From Theobroma cacao (taxonomy: Eukaryota > Streptophyta > Magnoliopsida > Malvales > Malvaceae): a DNA stretch of 64,000 nucleotides. Location: assembly GCF_000208745.1 (NCBI RefSeq), contig NC_030858.1:6684188-6748187 (forward strand), in the 5' to 3' direction. How positions within the stretch are numbered: the stretch's first letter is position 1; each line of letters starts with the position of its first letter. Below, piece after piece: positions 1 to 15,379 of the stretch. The position numbers were made by a program, and so were the translations under genes. The notes beneath the pieces are model-generated. The model did not search any database. It was not told where the DNA came from and was given only the letters and a program-made list of their open reading frames with translations.

Positions 1-432
1 GTTTTTGTATTTGGGTTTTTGATTTTACACGCTAGTTTTGCAGATTATCTGGTAAAAATGTTGGATTTATTTGGTATTCAAAACTTTGGCTGACTGGTTT
101 TTGAGCTCTGAGCCCCCTTTCACTCTGGCAAATTTCCTTCTTTTTGAGATTATCGAGGTGATTGATGGTTAAGGTTTAGGTCTTTACATTTAGGATTTTC
201 ATTCAAGCTGTGAATTTTGGAAAGACTAAGAGGCATTTCCTTGTTCTGTATAGATCTCGGAAATTGTTCGTTCGAAAATGGAAAACTTTGAAGTGAAGTG
301 GTGATGATAGTGAAATTTGTGATTTGTAGTTTATGTTTATTGGGTGAAAGAATGATGGTTGAGAGATAGGGCTTGATTCTGGAGGTGGGTTGTGGTGAGT
401 TTGGTGTTGGCTAGTTGTTGAACGCGGAAAGC
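1..432 (+). promoter_or_regulatory. upstream region and probable 5' UTR of the F-box/kelch gene
   Basis: No coding exon is visible. The stretch is T-rich and G-rich and leads into the start codon at 433. It probably holds 5' UTR and perhaps the end of an upstream intron, but I see no clear TATA box or splice acceptor to fix this. Confidence 0.35.
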
Positions 433-3054
433 ATGGACAGAATGATTCAACCTCCTTTGGTAAGTTAATTATTCCATCCTTTCTGCTTTGAATTCAATCA
501 TATTATCTGCTTGAAGAGGTGTTATTTAACGGATTTTTGTGATAATAGCTAATGGTTGCGTTATAAACTACTGGGTGTGTTGTGTGGGGGGGGTTCAATT
601 CATTGTCTGTTTGATTTTCAACTGATTAAAGCTACATGGACCTCATATTTCTCAGAGGCTGGAAAGTTAGCTCTCTTTTGACTATTGTGATTGATTGTAT
701 CATCCTCCTGTTATATAGATAGTTTGACAATTCTTAGCTGAAGTCTCTCTCAAAAATTTTCTCATGTAGACTGATTTGTTATCTTATTGAAGTTATGGTG
801 TTTTATTGTGCGTGCATATGTGGATGAAGTCATGATTATCTTAACATTAGAAATGTTATGATAATCATTAGAAACATTAGAAACATGTTTGTGGAACTTA
901 CATCCTTCGTGCCTTTGTCTTAACCATCCAAACTTAAAGGGGCTCTTTTACTGAATCCCTGGGAATGCTAAAACCAACTCAAACTCAAGGGTGGTTTTCT
1001 GTGTTCTAATGATTGCAATAGGAACCAACGCACTACCTCTAGGATCCAGTGCAGTTAGTTTAGAAACTGAATTACTATCCTTAAAGTTTTTTTTTTTTTT
1101 TATAATTGGGGAAAGGGGGATTCGAACCTTGCTTTTTAGATAGGGGATAATGTACCAACTAATGAGCCAAATGCTCAGGTGCTACTATCCTTAAAGTTGA
1201 GAACCTTTTTCTTTCGTTTAATTTCATTCAACATATTTTTTTGTGGTAAGGAGCTTTATATCAATTTCTGAGCTCTTTTTGGGTTCAAGCTTGTGTATGT
1301 GACTGGCTGTCTTATACAATCAGCGTTGGACTCAACAAGCATCTGCTATGTGCTAATTCCACTCAAGGTTCAAGCTCCTTGAGTGTTGGTGGAAATGTCT
1401 TTGGTTTTTTTCCTGATACAAGCCTCACTATATAGATCCTAAATGGTTCAGATTGTCCTTTAAATCTTGCAATACTGTTTTTTTGCACATTCATCATATT
1501 GATAAAACAAAAAGAGTGAGATATCAGTTTAATAGGGTAATCGTTGCTTTTATGTTGGCATCTAGGTTAAACAAGTAAAAATGTCATAGAATTGAATGTC
1601 AAACATTATTAGCCAGATTATACGTGCTAGAACTGTTCTCTATCATCAAATAAATCATATAATTGGCATATTGGTGGCTCGGAATGCATTTCTTTGTTGA
1701 TGCTGACACCAGCTAGTGCAACATACAGGCTTCCTGTTACTTTAGTAAGAAAGTATCTAGAAAAAATCTCATCAATTGTGAATCTTTGTGGCAGGTTGAT
1801 ACAACCGCTTGTTTATGTAGAGTAGATGCTGGACTCAAAACTGTTGCTGGGGCAAAAAAATATGTACCTGGTACAAAGCTCTGTCTTCAACCTGATATTA
1901 AACCATCTATTCATCCAACAAGGAACAAGCCAGCACGCGGTGATAGGAGCCGTCACCAATCTCCTCTGCTCCCAGGACTCCCCGATGATCTTGCTATTGC
2001 TTGCCTAATACGGGTCCCCAGGGTTGAGCACAGAAAGCTCCGTCTGGTCTGCAAAAGATGGTATAGACTTTTGTCTGGTAACTTCTTTTATTCTCTCCGT
2101 AAGAGCCTTGGAATTGCTGAAGAATGGATTTACGTGATTAAGAGAGATCGGGATGGAAAAATTTCTTGGCATGCCTTTGATCCCATATACCAGCTCTGGC
2201 AGCCTCTCCCTCCAGTCCCTAAGGAATATTCTGAAGCCCTTGGGTTTGGATGTGCTGTCCTCAGTGGTTGTCACCTTTATTTGTTTGGTGGTAAGGATCC
2301 ATTAAAGGGATCAATGCGACGAGTCATATATTATAGTGCCAGAACAAATAAATGGCACCGTGCCCCAGATATGCTTCGTCGAAGACATTTCTTTGGTTCA
2401 TGTGTTATAAACAATTGCTTGTATGTTGCTGGTGGAGAGAACGAGGGGGTACATCGGTCATTGAGGTCAGCTGAAGTCTATGATCCCAACAAGAATAGAT
2501 GGTCTTTTATTTCAGAAATGAGCACAGCAATGGTGCCCTTCATTGGGGTTGTATATGAGGGGAAGTGGTTCTTGAAGGGGCTTGGACCTCACCGACAGGT
2601 GCTGAGCGAGGTCTACCGACCAGAAACTGACAGCTGGTACCCTGTCTATAATGGAATGGTTGCAGGCTGGAGGAATCCATGTGCCTTCTTAAATGGGCAC
2701 CTTTATGCTTTGGACTGCAAGGATGGTTGTAAGCTTAAGGTTTATGATGAAGTGACTGATTCTTGGAGTAAGCATATTGACAGTAGGATACATTTGGGCA
2801 ATTCTCGGGCTTTGGAGGCGGCAGCTTTTGTTCCGCTTAATGGAAAACTTTGCATTATTCGGAATAATATGAGTATATCCCTGGTTGATGTTTCAAAATC
2901 TGACGATCTGAGGGGAGCTACTGCTGAACATTTATGGGAAACTATAGCAGGGAAGGGTCATTTCAAGACCTTGGTTACAAATCTTTGGTCTAGCCTTGCT
3001 GGCAGGAACCGGCTGAAAAGCCACATAGTTCACTGCCAGGTTCTCCAAGCATAA
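433..3054 (+). CDS. SAGL1: F-box/kelch-repeat protein, SAGL1-like (At1g55270 type)
   Basis: Two exons, 433-459 and 1795-3054, encode 428 residues. Exon 1 gives only MDRMIQPPL before a gtaagt donor. Exon 2 enters in phase after a gcag acceptor and continues VDTTACLCRVD, as I remember in the Arabidopsis protein. The F-box (about residues 67-115) has LPGLPDDLA and the LRLVCKRWYRLL helix that contacts SKP1. Kelch repeats follow (about 160-380) with the YLFGG and YVAGGENEG signatures. Such proteins are substrate receptors of SCF E3 ubiquitin ligases. The Arabidopsis homologue SAGL1 is reported to target the wax-synthesis protein CER3 and phenylpropanoid enzymes; function here is inferred from homology. 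Length is close to the family norm. The long intron carries a SINE. Confidence 0.93.
1073..1198 (-). mobile_element. tRNA-derived SINE with 16-bp target-site duplication
   Basis: A short element of about 94 bp (1089-1182) sits in the F-box gene intron in reverse orientation. Its minus strand has a pol III A box (GGCTCATTAGTTGG, complement of 1154-1167), a B box (GGTTCGAATCC, complement of 1118-1128) and a terminal A tract (the T run from 1089). It is flanked by identical 16-bp copies of TACTATCCTTAAAGTT at 1073-1088 and 1183-1198, the mark of LINE-assisted insertion. The perfect duplication suggests a fairly recent insertion. Confidence 0.88.
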
Positions 3055-3124
3055 TGGCTGTAAATTTTTCCAATATAGGATTGGCTCTGTAGTTCATGCC
3101 TTCTGGTATCTCTTGAATGTGATG

Positions 3125-3248
3125 GGGTTGAGAAGCCAATAGCTTGCCAGAATGTTGCTTCTGTTGCACATAAATCCTTTGTTGTAGGGTTGAGAAGCCA
3201 ATAGCTTGCCAGAATGTTGCTTCTCTTGCACATAAATCCTTTGTTGTA
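3125..3248 (+). repeat. 62-bp tandem duplication in the 3' UTR
   Basis: Two adjacent copies, 3125-3186 and 3187-3248, differ at one visible base (ctgttgc versus ctcttgc). They lie just past the F-box gene stop codon and are probably transcribed in its 3' UTR. The short minus-strand open frames over this stretch are by-products of the repeat. Confidence 0.85.
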
Positions 3249-4609
3249 GGTTCGTATCAATGTCAAAGGATTGGATATACCATGAGGTATGGGTGGTATC
3301 AATGAGGATTTCTGTTTTTGATAGGTTGTTAGTGTTACAAATATTTATATAATACACAGTTGTTACATGTAGAAAATTGAAAAAGCCTGTTCACTTGTTC
3401 TTTAGTTCTTCAAATGATTGCAAGCCTGAAACTGCATCGGTCTTTTTTATCTGTCACCATTTATGAGCAGGTCAGTGTGACAATTTCATCTGCCACTATC
3501 TCTGTAATGCGTTTCAAAGCTTCGATATAAACTTAACAGGAAACCATGGAGCAATTGGTGCCTTGACAGGACGAATATAGTTAGCATGGCACCGTCCAGG
3601 CACAACAGGTCAACATAGTGTAATGTTTTTTTTCAAGATGTAGTTTAAATGTAAAAGAGATGATGAACGAGTATGATTTTAGCATATTAAGGCTTAGCTA
3701 ATTTCTCATATCTTCAACTCTGCCAAATGATTACAAGCTCACTTAGATTTGACTGGATGACTGTTTCTAATGAGCCAGACTGAGCTCGAATTCAAACTTG
3801 AGCCGCCCCTCTCTGGTAGTGACAACACGGACTTTGTCTTGCTGCCCATTTCAGCCTTTCCTTCTTTCCGTCGCTTAAACTTTTACTCACGATGGCCTGT
3901 TGTAAGGTTGAAGCTATCATATGTCATGAGTGCTTGATATGGCAGTAGAATATGCTTATTCCTGGAAAAGACTTAGCAACTTAATATGACATTAAATCTC
4001 AGCCGATTGAGCTCCAGCAATCAGATCACAAGTTTCCACGGATAGCGTTATTTATCAAAATTAATGTGTCTGATAAATCAATGTAATTGTGCTGGGTTGG
4101 ATTCTTCAGTAAGGCTAAACTACCGCTAGCGTAATAGATGAGTCCCAATGTGACAAAAAAGCAGAAAAAGATGATTGATGATAGAACACTGTCCTATGTA
4201 CCAGAGAAAATACCAAATATATCCCTTTAATAAGCAATGTGAAGCTGATTACCAACTAAACACACCTTGCTTCAATCCTGTTATGCGAAAGGATACCGGG
4301 TTAAGATATCTGAGACATGGTAGGGAGTCCAGCAAGAGAATCAAAGATGAAAGGATACATCTGAGGGAATACCCAAATGGGACTTGCCCAGCTGTTCGGA
4401 CGACCTACTTGGGTTTGAGACACATGGTTCTGCTAAGCCAGGATCACCTGAAATTGCTTTATTTCTTTCAATCTTAATTTTCAATTTTGTTTCTTAGAAA
4501 TGGGTTCAAAAGAATATTTTACAAGAATACTGACAAAAGGAATCAAAACACTGTCCCTACAAATCCATAACATAAAGAATTTTTGCTATTTGCGTGTACA
4601 CTAACAATC
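3249..4609. other. intergenic, converging 3' ends
   Basis: This lies between the ends of the F-box gene (+) and the ethanolamine kinase gene (-). It probably holds both 3' UTRs. A 100-residue open frame at 4175-4477 has no recognisable domain and I treat it as chance. No RNA gene or repeat was seen. Confidence 0.4.
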
Positions 4610-9699
<5,090 letters not shown>

Positions 9700-10284
9700 T
9701 GGTACCTTTCAAAACTGTAGAGCTTATATTGAAAAGTTGGGCTAAAATAAAGACGGGAGACTTTTTTGGGGGTGCTCCAGTTGTACCGGGAAATGGGAGT
9801 TTAATGTTGGGGACATTATTGGGAAGAGAATAATAGGAAAGCGGACGATTTCAGATGAAAAGACGAATATGGGCCTCGTATTCTCACGTGATGATGGCTA
9901 TTCCGTCCATTTAGGTCTTCGGCATTGTTGGGAATTTGGAACATTGGATGGATATCTTGTTAGGACAAGGTACATAAATTAGTAATATCTTTGTTCTTTT
10001 ATGGTCTTTTTTGTGAAAGTTTCTTTAATCATGATCGATGATATTTGATTTGTTCCAATCAACTTTATCATTAAAATATCATTCTGCTTACTTTGGACAA
10101 TCACAATAAAAAATAAGTTAGCTTCTAAATCTTCGGATTTTTTTAATTTTAGAGGGACATTATTAACAAATAACATGCATAAGAAAAACTGAAAATAATA
10201 TATAAATGAAAAAAACTTTTTTTATTTGTTAATCATTATATGATATGTCACATGAGTATTTATAGATTTAAATTGTATTAAATA

Positions 10285-10319
<35 letters not shown>

Positions 10320-10644
10320 TACACTCAAGCTAACTTGTCGAATTTATTATGAACGGGGATAGAAAAAGTTTATTGATAATTCCACAAATAGCCGTAGCTT
10401 TCTCAAACAAAGTGCAAACTTTGACATTATCGGCATATCAAAACTATGCCCCATTTTCCTTTTTCTTTTTTTGTATCTTGAAAATCGTGGTGGGGGCAGA
10501 CTTGACGAGTTCAAGATTCGAGGTGATGGTTTAACGCTGCACACTCCGATTCTTTAGCCTACACGTGGCACTCTTCAGATATCTGATTGGTAATCTTCTT
10601 TGTTTTAACAGATTGATGTTTTTCTATCACGTGAAAGATGACGC
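9700..10644. other. upstream region of ethanolamine kinase, AT-rich, with (AT)14 microsatellite
   Basis: The first few hundred bases beyond 9700 should hold the ethanolamine kinase promoter (minus strand). The rest is AT-rich with no gene. A pure (AT)14 tract lies at 10289-10316. Short open frames around 10350-10540 have no recognisable domain. Confidence 0.5.
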
Positions 10645-10862
10645 ACCATTAATTTAAATCATAATCTAACACTTTATTTAAAAACAAAACTTTGTCGATG
10701 ATTTATGGAAGTCGAATCATTACATCCCATTTGGCGTTGGTCAGCCAGTCGTCACTGCTAGGGCTGTGCTTGGGAACGCAGACAAGGAGTTAGGTTAGGG
10801 AAAAATTAATACTTTATTAGGATAGTTCGGTTAAGTATTAATGATTAAGTGGAAAAGAAGGA
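10645..10862 (+). repeat. left arm (outer part) of an interrupted inverted duplication
   Basis: The segment matches the reverse complement of about 17908-18128 at roughly 85-90 percent by eye. Shared blocks include ATAATCTAACACTTTATTT, GTCGAATCATTACAT, GGTCAGCCAGTCGTCACT and AAAAATTAATACTTTATTAG. The inner part of the same arm resumes at about 14725-14857 after a large insertion. No coding capacity was seen. It could be one copy of an unknown short element or one arm of a larger foldback structure. Confidence 0.75.
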
Positions 10863-12157
10863 GCTTTAGAAATGATAACGGTACGAGAAAGCAAAAGTAT
10901 ATTTTTTTAATGTATTTAATTAAATTATATTATAATATTTATTTTATAATAAATTATTATGATATAATCATATTATAATTAATAGATGTAATGTAATTAC
11001 AGTGTAAAATCAATATTATCAAATTGTATTACACTTTATAATGTTATTAAAGATATTTTTATCTCTTTATTTTATTATTTTGTTAAAATTATTTTGTAAT
11101 GTTATAATTTATTTTTTTATATATAGATTTTAAGAGATATTTTTTATTATTTTCAATAATCACGGTGACGATTAATAAAATTTATATTATCTTTTAAAAG
11201 AAATAAAATAAAATATATGACATTACAAATATATCTGGTTATGAAAGTCCATCTGTAACAAATTTGGTTGAGCACAATAAATGGAGACAGGTATGGTGTT
11301 TAACAAGTTGTAGAAAGGTTAAAATGTTCATATGGCGTGTCTTACATGAATCTCTTCCAACAGCAGCATGGTTGATGTCAAGAAATTTAGGCACTTCGAG
11401 TGCTTGCAATAGATGCAATAATGAAACAGAAAACCTTATCCATGCTCTGCGTGATTGCCCCACATCTAGAGACACATGGTTAGTAATTAAACCAAATTTG
11501 ACTTCCAGGGATTTCTTTGTTTTAGATTTGCAGGCATGGATCCAATTGATTATGTCTTGTAATGCCCTCCATGATGATCTGTCCTGGAGTGGTATCTTTA
11601 TTCACACGATTTGGATGCTTTGGCACTGAAAGAATTTTAGTATATTTGAAACAGACTTTCAATAGTCGGCTAATGCAGCACAAAAGATCTGACTGAAGGC
11701 CAAGGAAGCTTGGGATATCCTACATTGCGGTGAGCTAAGCATGCATTACAGAACCCATGCCGTTTGGGTTAAACCAAATCCTTATTATGTGAAGCTGAAC
11801 GTGGATGGCAGTGCTAAAAGGCAACCTGGAAGTGCTATTGCTAGAGGGTTAGTAAGAGATGAACAAGGAAACTGGCTATCGGGATTTGCTTTCAATATAG
11901 GTATTTCCTTCCCCCTTGGAGCAAAGCTTTGGGCAATTCTAAAAAGACTTGAACTATGTTGGAACAGAGGATTTAGGAAGGTCTTGGCAGAAACAAATTC
12001 GACAATTGCTATTTAGAGGATAAACCAACCAATATCTCATCTGGATCCATGTTCCAACATTGTGGAGTCAATACAGGAGCTTCTTCAGCGAGATTGGTCT
12101 TGCTCACTCACTCACGTACTCCGTGAAGCTAATAGCTGTGCAGACTGAATGGCTACC

Positions 12158-14274
12158 TGATGGGTTTGGCTATGGACGGCATGCTCAAAATACGCAGCGA
12201 AAAGAAAATTAAAATTTATAACTAAACAACCAAGACATGCCTCCACCTATAGATCACCTTGGTGATATTTAACACATAAAAGCACAAAATAAATTATTAT
12301 TTAGAAAGCTACCTTGCCATGTAATTTCGTAATCACGATGGCACTTTCTGAAGCAATCTCACAAACACCACAAGGAGCAAAAATCTTAGTCAATCAAGTG
12401 TTTGGCTTTCAATGGTAGTACACACGATTGCACTTGAACTTTCAACCAAGGGAAGAGTTTTTAACTATACTTTGTGCTAGCAAAGATGACGACAATTGTC
12501 ATTTTCTTCTTTTTTACAATCTTAGCCGAACCTCTCTTGAAAATTGCTTCATAAGCAATTTTCTCTTTCACATAAAGGGAGTAGTGGCAAAAAAAGAAAA
12601 AGTTTTTCTTTTTCTGACAAAAACTATGTTTTCTTCAATTGTGAAAAACTCTCTTATGAAAAATAGTTAAAAGGTGATTTATATAGTTAGGTTAAAATAA
12701 CTTTAATTTTACAATTAAGCCCTCAATATTATAACACATTATGATATTGGGCCTATTACTTAATTAAACTCTTTTAATTAAGTCCTTGAAAATTAAATCA
12801 AAATTAATTTCCTTTATATTTTGCAATCAAGGCCTTTTAGTTATAACTATTTATAATTATGCCAAAAACTTAATTAAACTTTTTTAATTAAGTTTATAGA
12901 AGTTAATTACCTAACATGTGATTTAAGTCTAACTTAAATTGTCACTCTCCCAATTTTATTCAAATGTAATCATTGTATGTAATCCATTAGGTTCACAACA
13001 TGTTGGCAATTGAGTTGATTAATGACTTAATTGATTAATATAAAATTCAATCAATTAATTTATAATCAATTTCATAGACCAATATTGGCATCTAGCAATG
13101 GATCATGGTCACTCAATTGTTGGGAGAGTCAAAGGGTTCTTTGACAACCTTTTAGTGTACAGTCTATCAGTGTAATTCATTCCCTCATCATATATCCCGG
13201 AGATGATAAGAGTTTGGTACAGTGTCTACTCTTATTGACCTCCATATTTGTTCATGCAATTATAACATTAGCTTTATAGAGAGTTATGAAACATTTTTCA
13301 TAATCTCCATGTCGCATTGGCCAAGGACTTCAATAAGCTAATGTTAACCAAAAACTAATAGGATATGTCATCTAAAACACTTGAGGTGATTAGGGTTATT
13401 TGACAACCTTTCAGTGTACAGTCTATCAGTGTAATTCATTCCTTCATCATATATCTCGGAGATTATAAGAGCTTGGTACAGTGTCTACTCTTATTGACCT
13501 CCATATTTGTTCCTGCAATTATAGCATTAGCTTTATAGAAAGTTATGAAACCTTTTTCATAATCTCCATGTTACCTTGGCCAAGGACTTCAATAAGCTAA
13601 TGTTAACCAAGAACTAATAAGATATGTCCTCTAAAACACTTGAGGTGATAATTCCTATCTTGACATCTCATTTACCTTCATATGCTTCATACTATACCCA
13701 AAAGCATCCTAATTTAGCATCCTTGATTAGGCACTCGTAGGGATGAAATCAAAGTATAGCATTCCACATATAAGATAACTTGGTGTCTCAAGTCTAGGGA
13801 GTATTTACATGACTGACACATGAGAAGTGTTGCATAGACACTAGAGTATATTACCAAATGCACTTCTTATGGCGAGTCATGTTCAGTAAACTTGCTCTCC
13901 CAGGCAAGCACCTATATTATAGTTTCAAGTATCTCTATACTTCAATCTATGAGATCAATTGCTTACTTTCAAAGTAAGGAACATAGAATATACCAGTCTC
14001 TAAGCATCATTGATGTCCAGTCTCAATGATACATTGACTATGAACATTTTGAGATTATGCTTTAATGCATATGAATCTCATAACTGTAACCCATTACAAT
14101 TTCCTTACAAGACATATTAATCTCAAGGACTTCAACCAATTAGTCTTATAACTCATTATAATTGATGTCTTATTGATGAAGAAAAACCTCTAATCATTCA
14201 ACATGAATGATACTGTTGCATGATTAGAATCAAGCCTTAACCAATCTCAATTGGCTGCAGGTCTCATCCCAACA
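12158..14274 (-). mobile_element. solo LTR of an LTR retrotransposon, with 5-bp target-site duplication
   Basis: The 2.1 kb insertion starts TGATGGGTTTGG and ends CATCCCAACA, so on the minus strand it begins TGTTGGGATGAG and ends in CA. It is flanked by identical CTACC at 12153-12157 and 14275-14279. It has no internal coding region, so it is a solo LTR left by recombination between two LTRs. It lies inside the LINE remnant, whose coding frame continues on both sides. The style suggests the copia group, but no polymerase is present to confirm this. Confidence 0.85.
13140..13649. repeat. direct tandem repeat within the solo LTR, period about 259 bp
   Basis: Two copies, 13140-13398 and 13399-13649, share long blocks such as AGTGTACAGTCTATCAGTG and GGCCAAGGACTTCAATAAGC. 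Identity is roughly 93 percent by eye. It is probably an internal LTR duplication that predates or followed insertion. Confidence 0.88.
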
Positions 14275-14724
14275 CTACCAACCACAATAATTTTCCACTG
14301 GGTCTTCACATATTTGAGACTCCTCATTCTGATATAGTTTCACCATTGTTAGCTGATAAATTAGGCCTTGAGACTAGATGGCCCAGACTTTTGTAATGTT
14401 TATTTATTAATTAGATTCTCCCATTAACAAAAAAAAATCATATTATATAAAAATTAATAATTAAAAATATAAATATATTAAACTTATATTTTAATAATAA
14501 AGATGATTATAGAAATTGACATTATATTATCGATAAAGTATTTATAAACCAAAAACTACAATGTTATTTTTTCTGCATTTTAATCATTATTTTACTTATT
14601 TATCAAACACTGTAATATTATATTCTTTACAATCATAATGCTTATAATTACATTACTTGTAATTATATTACTTGTAATAAAATTACATTGTAAAGTATCA
14701 AATGCCATCAATGTATTTTGTTGA

Positions 14725-14857
14725 CAATGGCATAATGGCATGACTTGTGGAGATAGGTTAGCTTGGCTTAACGAAACAAGGTTAAGAAATCTAAAATGTG
14801 AAAAAAAAAACAAATTAAAAAAGCAAAGATAATTAGGATCCAAAAAAACAAGGCATG
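14725..14857 (+). repeat. left arm (inner part) of the interrupted inverted duplication
   Basis: This matches the reverse complement of 15380-15470 joined to 17873-17920. Key blocks are AAGAAATCTAAAATGTGAAAA and AGCTTGGCTTAAC. That joining is only possible once the 15471-17872 insertion is removed, which supports the insertion model. Confidence 0.75.
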
Positions 14858-15089
14858 TTATCGTTACTTGCTGATTTGGTGCAAGTTACCAAATTTTATA
14901 ATTGGGATTTGAATGAAGAATATGTATTTAAAGAGTTGTACTAAAATATTTAAAATTTGAATAGAAAAACAGTGTGGTATATTGTAGTTAAATCAATATT
15001 ACAACTAGATTGAAAAATTAGGAGGGAGAGAAATATATAAAAAAATTTATGTTTATTCAAATGAATTAGTTAAAAACATAATATTTAAA

Positions 15090-15370
15090 AAAATTCCTAA
15101 ACTATTTAAAAAATTAAATAAATTTTTATTATTTTATTATATTCAATTAAGTCTTTATGATTTTATATTTGATCAAATAAATTCTTATAATTAATTATTA
15201 ATTAATTATTATTAATTAAAATATCATTTATTACTTTATATTTATATGACACTGATCTGATATTAATGTAAAAGATAAAAAATATTATATAATTATCTTA
15301 TCATATTAAATTAACATATTATGTCTTTATTAATTATAATATATTAACTTATCACGTCATTATCATCATC
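15090..15370. mobile_element. partial MITE-like sequence, same family as 54061-54472
   Basis: It begins AAACTATTTAAAAAATTAAATAA and follows the left half and centre of the better-preserved element at 54061-54472. Sequence like the missing right half appears at about 18128-18245, on the far side of the right arm. This suggests that the right arm of the inverted duplication inserted into this element. Confidence 0.5.
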
Positions 15371-15379
15371 CTCAATACG

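Larger units (their letters stand above)
11235..14437 (+). mobile_element. 5'-truncated LINE remnant (zf-RVT and RNase H domains), split by a solo LTR
   Basis: The left part (11235-12157) encodes the zinc-binding reverse transcriptase end (WRQVWCLTSCRKVKMFIWR, then CNRCNNETENLIHALRDCP) and an RNase H domain (KLNVDGSAKRQPGSAIARG). After the solo LTR the frame resumes at about 14280 (NHNNFPLGLHIFETPHSD) and ends near 14400, followed by an A run at 14428-14437. Stops interrupt the frame at about 11629, between the domains and after the RNase H core, so it is dead. This is the common 3' structure of plant L1-type LINEs. The upstream endonuclease and polymerase are missing, as expected from incomplete reverse transcription. 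Confidence 0.82.
10870..14722. mobile_element. AT-rich MITE-like element, split by a LINE
   Basis: The two flanking pieces, about 10890-11234 and 14438-14722, match the two halves of the AT-rich element at 59600-60690. Shared stretches include AATTTATATTATCTTTTAAAAG on the left and ATTATATAAAAATTAAT plus AATATAAATATATTAAA on the right. Together they look like one non-autonomous element of 600-700 bp into which a LINE later inserted. The right end has a TATCAAA motif like the other copy. The left end is not clear. No transposase seen. Confidence 0.55.

Noticed and set aside
4175..4477. 100-residue plus-strand open frame between two genes
   Set aside because: No domain, no splice context, and it lies in the probable 3' UTR region of two converging genes.
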